Shown: piece after piece, positions 16,571-23,276 of the stretch | Position numbering within the stretch: position 1 is the stretch's first letter | Layout: every line of letters begins with the position of its first letter | Assembly: GCF_002210425.1 (NCBI RefSeq) | Contig: NZ_MWQK01000009.1 | Coordinates: 1 to 41,587, forward strand | Origin: Fibrobacter sp. UWB2 | GTDB lineage: Bacteria > Fibrobacterota > Fibrobacteria > Fibrobacterales > Fibrobacteraceae | Direction: 5' to 3' | DNA length: 41,587 bases | Translations under genes and position numbers: made by a program | Notes under the pieces: generated by a model | Told to the model about the DNA's origin: nothing | Databases searched by the model: none | Seen by the model: the letters and a program-made list of their open reading frames with translations, nothing else

Positions 16571-17662
16571 ATGCGTTTTTTTGTTAAAAAGCTACTGGCT
16601 CTAGCAGCCTTCGCCTCGCCCGCATTTGCGGGGGCTGAAGCCGATTCGACGGACAACTTCCAGCGTTTTTCCGCCGTCCCGATACTTGGCTACACCGAAG
16701 AAACGCAATACCAGTTCGGCGCCATGGCCATCATTTTCTTCCGCCCAGACGCCGAAGGCGAAAAAGCCACCGAGCTAGACCTCTCTTTTTACGGTACCTC
16801 GAGAAAGCAGCTTACAAGCTCATTCTCGCCCAAGTTCTTTTTCCTAAACAACCGCATTTCGGGCAACCTGGAAATCCACTACGAGGACTGGGTCGGAAAC
16901 TATTTTGCACGTAAGAACAACCCCGATATCGACGACTACCGCAAGTTCGACCGCCAGACATTCTATGTCAAGACGCTGACCAAGACAAACTTTGGCACAA
17001 AGCAGTGGATCCCCGGCCTCAATTACGGGCTGTTCCTCGAATTAAACCATACAAACGTCGATTTTAGTAACTACCAATACCACGGGACCATCGAAGAGCC
17101 CACAAATACAAACGGCTGGCGCAACGGCATCGGCTACCACCTCTCGATAGACACCCGCGATAACACCAACTGGGCACGTCACGGCTACCTGGTCCAGTGG
17201 GGGCACTATTTTTACAACAAGGGAATCGGCAACTACAGCTACACCCATCAGGAACTTGACATCCGCGGCTACAGCGAATTCATCTGGAACACATCCATGG
17301 CCGTCGGATTCCTTTGGCAGCGCGTAGATGGAGACGCCCCGTTCGACAAGCTCGCCGGCTCGGACGGCCTCAAGCGGTTCCGCGGCGTCGAAAGGAACTA
17401 CTTCTACGGGGAGCAGGCCTTGTTCCTGCAAGTGGAATTCCGCAAAAAGCTGTTCTGGCGCCTCGCCGGGGACATCTTCTTCGAAGGTGGAAAGACGGGC
17501 GACTACTTCAGCGACCTTATGCGTAACAAGTGGCACAGGAGCCTGGGCTTCGGGGGGCGGTTCGCCCTCAACAAGAAGGAAAACCTGTACGCACGCTGCG
17601 AACTTTCATGGGTGGACTTCAAGAACGTCGGCATGACGATGTACGTCCGCGACGCATTCTAA
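16571..17662 (+). CDS. Omp85/BamA-TamA-like outer-membrane beta-barrel protein
   Basis: A 363-aa protein with a signal peptide (MRFFVKKLLALAAFASPAFAGA) and otherwise alternating aromatic/polar beta-strands typical of an outer-membrane barrel. Near residue 280 it has LKRFRGVERNYFYGEQALFLQVEFR, matching the conserved RG(F/Y)-type loop and following strand of the Omp85 (surface antigen D15) family, and it ends in an aromatic residue (VRDAF) as barrel substrates of Bam do. There are no POTRA repeats before the barrel, so it is a barrel-only member, a type whose role (transport, lipid or protein export) is mostly unknown. Predicted leaderless start at ATG 16571. Confidence 0.75.
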   Translation: MRFFVKKLLALAAFASPAFAGAEADSTDNFQRFSAVPILGYTEETQYQFGAMAIIFFRPDAEGEKATELDLSFYGTSRKQLTSSFSPKFFFLNNRISGNLEIHYEDWVGNYFARKNNPDIDDYRKFDRQTFYVKTLTKTNFGTKQWIPGLNYGLFLELNHTNVDFSNYQYHGTIEEPTNTNGWRNGIGYHLSIDTRDNTNWARHGYLVQWGHYFYNKGIGNYSYTHQELDIRGYSEFIWNTSMAVGFLWQRVDGDAPFDKLAGSDGLKRFRGVERNYFYGEQALFLQVEFRKKLFWRLAGDIFFEGGKTGDYFSDLMRNKWHRSLGFGGRFALNKKENLYARCELSWVDFKNVGMTMYVRDAF

Positions 17663-17675
17663 CACTAGACTTCAC

Positions 17676-17709
17676 TGGTCCCTTCTGGCTTCGCCATCAG
17701 GGTGACGAG
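17676..17709. repeat. Diverged copy of the dispersed intergenic repeat
   Basis: The stretch with GGTCCCTTCTGGCTTCGCCA followed by TCAGGGTGAC resembles the minus-strand form of the GTCATCCTGAGCG...GAAGGATCC family, with several changes. Confidence 0.45.
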
Positions 17710-17712
17710 AAA

Positions 17713-17747
17713 CAAAAAGCGGACGCAAACCCAAGGTCTGCATCCGC
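17713..17747 (-). terminator. Terminator of nuoA
   Basis: On the minus strand GCGGATGCA pairs with TGCGTCCGC (one G-U pair) around an 11-nt loop, followed by TTTTTGTTT. On the plus strand the same arms have a C-A mismatch, so it mainly serves nuoA. Confidence 0.7.
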
Positions 17748-17781
17748 CATTTTGAGATAGAATAATCAACAGTTTTAAGGA

Positions 17782-18174
17782 TTAGTCCTTAACGCTATTC
17801 CAATCCAGGACGCCCTTCTTCAAGAGGTAGATGTAACCTGCTTCGAGAATCAGGAGGAAGCCGAGGAGGATGAACAAGAGTTCCCAGCCGCCAGCGAGGA
17901 ACTGGATTGTCCAGGGATAGATAAAGGCGACTTCGAGGTCGAACACCAAGAAGAGCATTGCCACCATGTAATACTTCACCGGATAGCGTTCGTTTGCCGT
18001 ACCGGAAACGTGAGCCAGACCGCATTCGTAGGCAGAGCCCTTAATAATAGTATGCTTGATCTTGCCCGGGTGCAAGAACCAGTTGGCAAGAAGAAGAATC
18101 GTCGGGATGCAAAGGGCCATGATCACGAGAATCGTCATGGCAAAGGTGGTGTCGAAAATTTCAACATTGCTCAT
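17782..18174 (-). CDS. nuoA: NADH-quinone oxidoreductase subunit A (NDH-1 subunit 3)
   Basis: A 130-aa membrane subunit of respiratory complex I, located in the proton-pumping arm next to the quinone channel. It has three hydrophobic helices (about residues 10-32, 68-90 and 95-118). The loop after helix 1 holds the conserved SAYECGL motif, and helix 2 has the diagnostic FLVFDLEVAFIYPW with the conserved Asp and Glu. Unlike the usual nuoABCD... order, nuoB does not follow: the gene ends in its own terminator facing the barrel gene, and no other nuo gene is in the window. Start: ATG without Shine-Dalgarno, with a TATCTTTG box ending 8 nt upstream. Confidence 0.92.
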   Translation of the reverse strand: MSNVEIFDTTFAMTILVIMALCIPTILLLANWFLHPGKIKHTIIKGSAYECGLAHVSGTANERYPVKYYMVAMLFLVFDLEVAFIYPWTIQFLAGGWELLFILLGFLLILEAGYIYLLKKGVLDWNSVKD

Positions 18175-18182
18175 AGTGATTC

Positions 18183-18190
18183 CAAAGATA
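18183..18190 (-). promoter_or_regulatory. Promoter box of nuoA
   Basis: TATCTTTG (full TAnnTTTG match) on the minus strand, 8 nt before the nuoA ATG. A TTGATG lies about 20 nt upstream. The 69-nt intergenic space also holds the divergent promoter of the FISUMP gene. Confidence 0.5.
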
Positions 18191-18229
18191 GTAAAAAAGT
18201 TTTTGCTACATCAATTCTTTTTTGTAAAC

Positions 18230-18237
18230 TATATTTG
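18230..18237 (+). promoter_or_regulatory. Promoter box of the FISUMP lipoprotein gene
   Basis: TATATTTG (full match) ends 6 nt before the ATG at 18244 with no Shine-Dalgarno between, predicting a leaderless transcript. Confidence 0.5.
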
Positions 18238-18243
18238 GTAATC

Positions 18244-19137
18244 ATGAAGAAAAAAATTCTGTCTTTAGGTTTTATAGGGGTCTCCACCCTCTTTTGGGCC
18301 TGCGCGGACGATACAAGTCCAGTAGCGCCGCCTCCGACGTCGTATACAGAGTCCTCGTCTTCCGTTTTTGTAGGAACCTCCTCCAGTTCTGCACAACAGC
18401 AAACAACGCCTACATATTCCTCCTCTGCCACGTCTAAAGACCCGGCAGTCAAGCACGTAGTCGTCACCGAACCTGCTCCAGGCGTCAACTATCCCGACAT
18501 CTACAACAAGGAAGTATTCTGCTTTACCGAAGGCTGTGAAAAGACTGTCACGCCGCCTTCGTCTTCTTCCAAAGCTCAGGCCACCTCGTCTTCGAACGGC
18601 GGCGGCATCACCATCGACGCTCCGGAAAACAAGGCTCCGACTGTAAACGGCCTCACGATGACCGACACCCGCGACAACAAGACCTATACACTTGCACAGG
18701 TCGGCGGCAAGCTCTGGATGGCCCAGGACCTCAACTACGAAGGCTCTACCGGCGAATGCTATAACGAAGTCGCCGCAAACTGCGCCTCGAACGGAAGACT
18801 CTACACCTTCAATTCCGCACAGAGAGCATGCCCGAGCGGCTGGCGCCTCCCCAACAGAGAAGAAGCCCAGGCAGCCATCAATGACGAATCTTACCCGTGG
18901 AGCTACAGCGGCCGCTGCAAGGACGGCGACTGCAACTTCCTCGGCCAGATGGGTTTCCACTGGACATCCGCAACCCCGCAGGATGGCGACAAGAACTTTG
19001 ATTCCAACGTCGGCGACAACTACACGGTTATCATCGTGGAAAAGGAACCCGAATACGCCGGCGAAAACAAGGAACTCAAGTTCTTCCAGGTCGACGCAAA
19101 GAACAAGCGCTTCAGCGTACGCTGCGTCCAGGAATAA
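18244..19137 (+). CDS. FISUMP-domain lipoprotein
   Basis: A 297-aa lipoprotein with a Fibrobacter major paralogous (FISUMP, Fib_succ_major) domain. The signal peptide ends in the lipobox LFWAC (Cys20). Residues ~21-135 form a low-complexity Ser/Thr/Pro linker with several SSSS runs, as expected for a surface-exposed tether. The C-terminal domain (about 140-297) has the family pattern: TDTRDNKTYTLAQVGGKLWM, AQDLNY, a Cys-containing GECYNEVAANC, NGRLYTFNSAQRACPSGWRL, and the closing RFSVRCVQE. Function of the domain is unknown; it is abundant in Fibrobacter and may act in surface recognition. In-frame codons exist further upstream but the signal peptide and promoter box fix the ATG at 18244. 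Confidence 0.9.
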   Translation: MKKKILSLGFIGVSTLFWACADDTSPVAPPPTSYTESSSSVFVGTSSSSAQQQTTPTYSSSATSKDPAVKHVVVTEPAPGVNYPDIYNKEVFCFTEGCEKTVTPPSSSSKAQATSSSNGGGITIDAPENKAPTVNGLTMTDTRDNKTYTLAQVGGKLWMAQDLNYEGSTGECYNEVAANCASNGRLYTFNSAQRACPSGWRLPNREEAQAAINDESYPWSYSGRCKDGDCNFLGQMGFHWTSATPQDGDKNFDSNVGDNYTVIIVEKEPEYAGENKELKFFQVDAKNKRFSVRCVQE

Positions 19138-19160
19138 AAACGAATTTCCTCCTTACACTA

Positions 19161-19193
19161 AAGACTCCGCGCAAGCGGAGTCTTTTCCTTTTT
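19161..19193 (+). terminator. Intrinsic terminator of the FISUMP gene
   Basis: Perfect 10-bp stem AAGACTCCGC / GCGGAGTCTT capped by a GCAA tetraloop and followed by TTCCTTTTT. Confidence 0.92.
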
Positions 19194-19220
19194 GGGCAAA
19201 AGCAACCCCTGCAACTTTAC

Positions 19221-19228
19221 TAAATTCA
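19221..19228 (+). promoter_or_regulatory. Possible promoter box of the K+ channel subunit gene
   Basis: TAAATTCA, a weaker TAnnTTTG-like match, ends 5 nt before the ATG at 19234; no Shine-Dalgarno is present. It lies after the FISUMP terminator. Confidence 0.35.
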
Positions 19229-19233
19229 TATTT

Positions 19234-20637
19234 ATGCTACGTTCAAAGTACCAGATGCTCGCGGATTCACTCTCCGAGAACATTTTCAAGACAAGGACCC
19301 AGGCCAACCCCATCATGCTGGTGGTGCTCGCCTACCTTTTGCTCATCGCTATCGGCACGGCGCTTTTAAGTTTGCCCCAGGCAAGCACCCGTCCGGTAAG
19401 CCTTATCGAAGCGTTTTTCACCTCCATGTCTGCCGTCTGCGTCACCGGGCTCTCCGTTGTCGATATTTCCTCTACATACACCGATATTGGCCACTGGTTC
19501 ATCGTCGTCCTCATGCAGTTTGGCGGGCTCGGTATCATGACCGCGTCTACAACGCTCATCTTGCTTGCCGGCATGCACCCCGGCTTTAGCCACCAGTCCG
19601 TATTCTTCTCAGAATTCACGCAAGAAGGCAACATCGATGCAGGCCGCATCCTCCGAGCCGTGATCCCCTTTACGTTTGTCCTTGAACTCATCGGCGGCAC
19701 CGTCTACTTCACGCAGTTCGAATCGATGGAGCTGTACGACCGCATTTTGTGCTCAGTCTTCCAGGCCGTCAGCTCCTTCTGCGGCGTGGGCTTTACGTTG
19801 TTCCCCAACTCGCTCGAAGGCTTCCAGTACAACCCTGTCATGAACATCACCACCTGCATCCTCGTGTTGGCAGGCGGTTTCGGATTTTTGGCCATTGCAG
19901 AACTGCGCTACATCTTCGACTTCAAGCACAAGGAAATCCGGCGCGTTTCTTTGCACACCCGCATCGCGACCTACGGGACCATCATCGTCATCGTCGCAAG
20001 CATTCTCGTCTTCTCGTTCACCGAATGGAACAACCTCTTTAGCGGACACACCATAGGCGAGAACGCGCAATCCGTATTGTTCATGGCATTCTCAAGCCGT
20101 ACGGCAGGGCTCAACTCCGTAAACATCCCCGACCTCACGCAGGCATCGCTATTCTTCTTTATCATCATCATGTTCATCGGCGCAAACCCCGGTAGCTGTG
20201 GCGGCGGCATCAAGATTACGACCGCAGCGGTCATCGGGCTTTTGGGCATAAACAGGCTCCTCGGCAGGGAAAAGACCCAGGTCATGGGCCGCACCATTCC
20301 GAACAACACCGTCGACAAGGCCATTCGAATTTTCGTGGTTGCCATGGTCGTGATTGCATCAGCAACGCTCATCCTCCTCTGCACCGAAATTCCCTCCGGC
20401 ACCGCCTACTCCGCCAACAGTTCCCCGTTCCTCAAAATCCTATTTGAGGTCGTGAGCGCGTACGCCACGTGCGGACTCTCGATGGGGCTCACCGAAGAGC
20501 TCTCCACAGTCGGAAAAATCATCATCTGCGGCGTGATGTTCATTGGACGAATGGGCCCGCTGTTCCTCATTTCGGCAGTCGCAGGCAAGCTCCAGGACAC
20601 CGCTTGGTACGCCGAAGAAGATATAATGGTCGGTTAA
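19234..20637 (+). CDS. ktrB: Potassium uptake channel subunit, TrkH/KtrB family
   Basis: A 467-aa inner-membrane K+ translocating subunit built of four M1-P-M2 repeats. The four selectivity-filter loops are visible: SAVCVTGLSVVD, SSFCGVGFTLFPNS, FSSRTAGLNSVN and SAYATCGLSMGLT, each with the conserved central Gly. The intramembrane gating loop region GANPGSCGGGIKITT is also present. Length and the small one-domain-pair partner next door fit KtrB better than the longer Trk systems, so uptake is probably Na+-assisted and nucleotide-gated. An in-frame TTG at 19192 exists, but it lies in the tail of the preceding terminator; the ATG at 19234 is preferred. The regulatory subunit gene starts 20 nt after the stop. 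Confidence 0.9.
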   Translation: MLRSKYQMLADSLSENIFKTRTQANPIMLVVLAYLLLIAIGTALLSLPQASTRPVSLIEAFFTSMSAVCVTGLSVVDISSTYTDIGHWFIVVLMQFGGLGIMTASTTLILLAGMHPGFSHQSVFFSEFTQEGNIDAGRILRAVIPFTFVLELIGGTVYFTQFESMELYDRILCSVFQAVSSFCGVGFTLFPNSLEGFQYNPVMNITTCILVLAGGFGFLAIAELRYIFDFKHKEIRRVSLHTRIATYGTIIVIVASILVFSFTEWNNLFSGHTIGENAQSVLFMAFSSRTAGLNSVNIPDLTQASLFFFIIIMFIGANPGSCGGGIKITTAAVIGLLGINRLLGREKTQVMGRTIPNNTVDKAIRIFVVAMVVIASATLILLCTEIPSGTAYSANSSPFLKILFEVVSAYATCGLSMGLTEELSTVGKIIICGVMFIGRMGPLFLISAVAGKLQDTAWYAEEDIMVG

Positions 20638-20645
20638 CTTAATAC

Positions 20646-20653
20646 TATATTTA
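20646..20653 (+). promoter_or_regulatory. Possible internal promoter box before the K+ regulatory subunit
   Basis: TATATTTA ends 4 nt before the ATG at 20658, in the 20-nt gap after the channel gene, where no Shine-Dalgarno exists. It could give an extra leaderless transcript of the regulatory subunit. Confidence 0.4.
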
Positions 20654-20657
20654 AATT

Positions 20658-21317
20658 ATGGCTTCTAGACAATTCGTTATTATCGGTCTTGGAAATTCGG
20701 CAAACTACCTTGCCCGTCACTTGACGTCGCTGGGTCATGACATCATGGTCATCGACTCGCATCCCGAAAAAGTCCAGGACTTCGCAAGCATGGTCTCGCA
20801 AGCTGTTGTCGCCGACAGTACCCGTAAAAAGCAGCTCGCCTCCATCCCGTCTTTGACCAAGGCGGATAGCGTCATCGTCTGCATCGGTGATAATTTGGAA
20901 GCATCCCTCCTCACCATCCTGAACCTGAAAGAACTCGGCGTAAAGCACATCATCGCAAAGTCGAGCAGCGCCGAACACACGAGCATTTTGGAAAAGCTCG
21001 GCGTCACAGACATTTTCCACCCGGAACGCGATGCCGCCATAAGCCTTGCCGAACGCTTGAACCGCCCGAACATGGTCGACTTCCTCCCGTTCATGGAAGG
21101 CTACTCCATCGTAGAAATCGTCTGCCCCAAGAACTTTGTCGGTAAAACGCTTAAGACCTTGTCGCTCACGCACAAGTACGGCGTGCAGGTTATCGCCATC
21201 CGCGACCCGCAAGAGCCGACTCCCAAGATTGGTAACATCGCAGACGTCATCCTGCAAGAAGACGACGTGCTGTTCATCATCGGCCCGAACGAAGCCCTCG
21301 ATAAATTAAAAGACTAA
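20658..21317 (+). CDS. ktrA: Potassium uptake regulatory subunit, TrkA/KtrA (RCK) family
   Basis: A 219-aa cytoplasmic RCK protein that forms the nucleotide-sensing ring under the K+ channel. Residues ~1-130 are the RCK_N Rossmann domain, opening with FVIIGLGNSANYLARHL (GxGxxG-like loop) and an acidic residue at the end of strand 2 (VIDSHPEKV), which binds the ribose of NAD(H)/ATP. Residues ~140-219 are RCK_C (IVEIVCPKNFVGKTLKTL ... VLFIIGPNEAL). The size of one RCK_N plus one RCK_C is that of KtrA, half that of E. coli TrkA. Its stop codon overlaps that of the convergent Fur-family gene. Confidence 0.92.
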   Translation: MASRQFVIIGLGNSANYLARHLTSLGHDIMVIDSHPEKVQDFASMVSQAVVADSTRKKQLASIPSLTKADSVIVCIGDNLEASLLTILNLKELGVKHIIAKSSSAEHTSILEKLGVTDIFHPERDAAISLAERLNRPNMVDFLPFMEGYSIVEIVCPKNFVGKTLKTLSLTHKYGVQVIAIRDPQEPTPKIGNIADVILQEDDVLFIIGPNEALDKLKD

Positions 21318-21733
21318 TTTATTCCGCCCTCACCGACGGCGCACTTGTCGCACAATCCGAACATATAGAGCGAAGTCCCCTGCAAGGTAAAGCCTGCAGG
21401 AATCATTTGTGTGCAATCTGGCGGCGCCACAAAGATATCATAGACCTTGCCGCACTTTTTGCACTTGAAATGGCTATGCGGAGAGCAGTCCGCATCGTAG
21501 CGCAAGAAGCCATCGCCAAAATCCAGCGAAATCGCGAGATTGTTTTCTAGCAAAAGCTCCAATGTATTGTAGACCGTCGTGCGCGAAAGCGACGGGTATT
21601 TTGGCAAAAGTGCCATATAAATTTCATCGACCGTCGGATGAGTCTTGACTCCCCGCAGGTAATGATAGACACAGCCCCTCTGCAGCGAAGGCCTAATGCC
21701 GTGATCCTTGAGTATGCTTGCTGTATCCTGCAT
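21314..21733 (-). CDS. perR: Fur-family transcriptional regulator, probably PerR type
   Basis: A 139-aa metal-dependent repressor. The N-terminal winged helix (IRPSLQRGCVYHYL, then LSRTTVYNTLELLLEN) binds DNA; the C-terminal part carries the metal sites: DADCSPHSHFKCKKCGKVYD with the His cluster and first CxxC, and LCDKC with the second CxxC of the structural zinc. The rubrerythrin gene directly upstream on the same strand points to peroxide sensing (PerR) rather than iron or zinc control; sequence alone cannot prove this. Only the ATG at 21733 has a ribosome binding site (AAGGAGTG); codons further upstream run through the rubrerythrin terminator and are not coding. The stop overlaps the ktrA stop tail to tail. 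Confidence 0.87.
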   Translation of the reverse strand: MQDTASILKDHGIRPSLQRGCVYHYLRGVKTHPTVDEIYMALLPKYPSLSRTTVYNTLELLLENNLAISLDFGDGFLRYDADCSPHSHFKCKKCGKVYDIFVAPPDCTQMIPAGFTLQGTSLYMFGLCDKCAVGEGGIN

Positions 21734-21762
21734 ATCACACTCCTTTTCCTCAAACATTCCAT

Positions 21763-21802
21763 AAAAAAGCGGCCCCGCACGCCCTGAGACGTCCGGAACC
21801 GC
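21763..21802 (-). terminator. Terminator-like hairpin between rubrerythrin and perR
   Basis: On the minus strand GCGGTTCCG pairs imperfectly with CGGGGCCGC around an 16-nt loop and is followed by TTTTTTATG. It probably ends most rubrerythrin transcripts, with some reading into perR. Confidence 0.65.
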
Positions 21803-21816
21803 ACCACACTCCAATC

Positions 21817-22374
21817 TTACTTGAAGTAGCGACCGAGCAAGCCCTGGAAAGCAGAGCCGTGGCGAGCCTCGTCCTTGCACATTTCATGAACGGTATCATG
21901 GATGGCATCGTAGCCGAGTTCCTTGGCGCGCTTTGCGAGAGCGAGCTTGCCTTCTGTTGCACCCGCTTCAGCAGCTACACGGAGTTCGAGGTTCTTCTTG
22001 GTGTCGGCATAGACGACTTCGCCCAAGAGTTCTGCGAACTTGGCAGCATGTTCAGCTTCTTCGAAAGCAATGCGCTTGTAAGCTTCGGCCACTTCCGGGA
22101 ATCCTTCGCGGTCCGCCTGGCGGCTCATCGCAAGGTACATACCTACTTCGGTACACTCACCTGCAAAGTTCTCACGGAGGCCCTGTACCACTTCGGCATC
22201 CAAACCCTGAGCGACACCGACCTTGTGTTCGTCAGCCCAGACGATCTTGCCAGCAGCAGGCTGTTCCACCTTTTCGAAGAACTTGCTCTTCGGAGCGTGA
22301 CACTGCGGGCATTCTTCCGGAGCTTCCGGACCCATATGAACATAACCGCAAACTTTGCAAACCCAGACCTTCAT
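21817..22374 (-). CDS. rbr: Rubredoxin-rubrerythrin fusion (reverse rubrerythrin)
   Basis: A 185-aa non-haem iron peroxidase that reduces H2O2 in anaerobes. The domain order is reversed relative to classical rubrerythrin: an N-terminal rubredoxin domain with [13 protein letters not shown] and [11 protein letters not shown] supplies the Fe(Cys)4 centre, and the ferritin-like di-iron domain follows. The di-iron ligands are visible in [24 protein letters not shown] and [11 protein letters not shown]. Reverse rubrerythrins are known as strong peroxidases in clostridia. The gene has an AAGGAGAAG ribosome binding site, directly preceded by a TTCCGC/GCGGAA hairpin (22386-22400). It heads a unit with the PerR-type regulator. 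Confidence 0.92.
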   Translation of the reverse strand: MKVWVCKVCGYVHMGPEAPEECPQCHAPKSKFFEKVEQPAAGKIVWADEHKVGVAQGLDAEVVQGLRENFAGECTEVGMYLAMSRQADREGFPEVAEAYKRIAFEEAEHAAKFAELLGEVVYADTKKNLELRVAAEAGATEGKLALAKRAKELGYDAIHDTVHEMCKDEARHGSAFQGLLGRYFK

Positions 22375-22385
22375 ATCTTCTCCTT

Positions 22386-22400
22386 TTCCGCAATGCGGAA
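22386..22400 (-). promoter_or_regulatory. Hairpin touching the rubrerythrin ribosome binding site
   Basis: TTCCGC, 3-nt loop, GCGGAA forms a perfect 6-bp stem in the 5' leader; its 3' arm runs straight into the AAGGAG Shine-Dalgarno. It may stabilise the mRNA or tune translation. Confidence 0.45.
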
Positions 22401-22441
22401 TTAAATGAAAAATTCGTTTTAAATTTGTTCTTGTTTTTGTA

Positions 22442-22463
22442 ACAATTACAAATATATAATTAT
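22442..22463 (-). promoter_or_regulatory. Rubrerythrin promoter with overlapping candidate operator
   Basis: TATATTTG (22449-22456) is a full promoter-box match with CTTG 19 nt upstream. It is exactly flanked by the inverted arms ATAATTA and TAATTGT (one mismatch), an AT-rich palindrome of the kind bound by Fur/PerR proteins, and the PerR-type gene is next door. The predicted leader is about 68 nt. Confidence 0.45.
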
Positions 22464-22539
22464 TTCAAATATTATCAAGTCGAAATAACCACTTTTTTAT
22501 AAATATTCATTAAAATTTCGAAAAACGCACGATAAAGGC

Positions 22540-22564
22540 AAAAAAAAACGACCCGTTCGGGTCG
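22540..22564 (-). terminator. Terminator of the 192-aa exported protein gene
   Basis: Perfect 7-bp stem CGACCCG / CGGGTCG with a 2-nt centre, followed on the minus strand by nine T residues. It lies 30 nt past the stop. Confidence 0.9.
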
Positions 22565-22593
22565 AATTACTTTTTCAAGTATTTGCGAGAGCG

Positions 22594-23172
22594 TTAGAAC
22601 ACTGCCGCTTCAGCCGGCTTTTCGCGAGTGCGCTTGGCTTCGGCTTCCGTAGCGAGCTGGCGATGCGTCACAGAACCTACGGCATAATAGCGGTTGCCCT
22701 TCTGGATTACTGCAGTATAAGCATCGAGAGCCTTCACCGAGAACCATTCCTGGTACAGGTTATGCACGTTTTCCTTGAGGTTCGAGGTCTCGCTGATTGC
22801 CGGAGTACCCGAAGCCTTGCCATACTTGAGCGTAAACTGGTCAGACATATAGGCCACGGCTTCAAAAGTCTTGCTCAAACGAGCACGTTCGACACGGCCT
22901 GTACGGATTTCAAAGGCATAGAACTTGTCGTTCTTGTTGAAAATGAAATCGACCTGAACCGGCAGTTCGCCGAACATATATACAGGGATAACCACGCGTT
23001 CGCCAATTCCAGTCTGGCCGTAAGGTTCGTAACCTTTTTTCATCATTTCTTCAATGACGGTTTCGCGGGTGGAGCCAAACGGAATGCCGGCAAAATTATT
23101 CTGAGACTGTGCCTGCACATGAAGCGAAAGCACAAGAATCAAAAAAGTTATGACGATTCCAAACTTGGACAC
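22594..23172 (-). CDS. Exported protein of unknown function (192 aa)
   Basis: A small exported protein with a signal peptide (hydrophobic residues 5-17, cleavage near VQAQS). The mature part starts NFAGIPFGSTRETVIEEMMKKGYEP, a pattern typical of periplasmic 'GxxFGxSxxEV' beta-alpha modules that occur in many uncharacterised envelope proteins, followed by beta-rich sequence (VQVDFIFNKNDKFYAFEI). No catalytic motif is recognised. The start is a GTG at 23172 with a strong GAGGAG ribosome binding site. The promoter (TTTG-N20-TATCTTTT) is upstream and a terminator follows, so it is a single-gene unit, divergent from aroC. Confidence 0.8.
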   Translation of the reverse strand: MSKFGIVITFLILVLSLHVQAQSQNNFAGIPFGSTRETVIEEMMKKGYEPYGQTGIGERVVIPVYMFGELPVQVDFIFNKNDKFYAFEIRTGRVERARLSKTFEAVAYMSDQFTLKYGKASGTPAISETSNLKENVHNLYQEWFSVKALDAYTAVIQKGNRYYAVGSVTHRQLATEAEAKRTREKPAEAAVF

Positions 23173-23194
23173 GATAGACTCCTCTAGATATTGT

Positions 23195-23226
23195 AAAAGA
23201 TAGTAAACTTTTTCTAAGTAAGCAAA
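23195..23226 (-). promoter_or_regulatory. Bacteroidetes-type promoter of the 192-aa exported protein gene
   Basis: On the minus strand TTTG (23223-23226), 20 nt, TATCTTTT (23195-23202). The leader is about 17 nt and contains GAGGAG. Confidence 0.5.
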
Positions 23227-23263
23227 AATTTTTCATAAAAAAAAGTTTTTTTGGTCCAGAATT

Positions 23264-23271
23264 TATATTTG
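23264..23271 (+). promoter_or_regulatory. Promoter box of aroC
   Basis: TATATTTG (full match) ends 5 nt before the aroC ATG; no Shine-Dalgarno is present, predicting a leaderless message. Confidence 0.5.
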
Positions 23272-23276
23272 GTCAC

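Noticed and set aside
21734-21880. 49-codon N-terminal extension of the Fur-family gene
   Set aside because: It crosses the rubrerythrin terminator hairpin and the 3' end of rubrerythrin; the Fur fold begins right at 21733, where AAGGAG is found.
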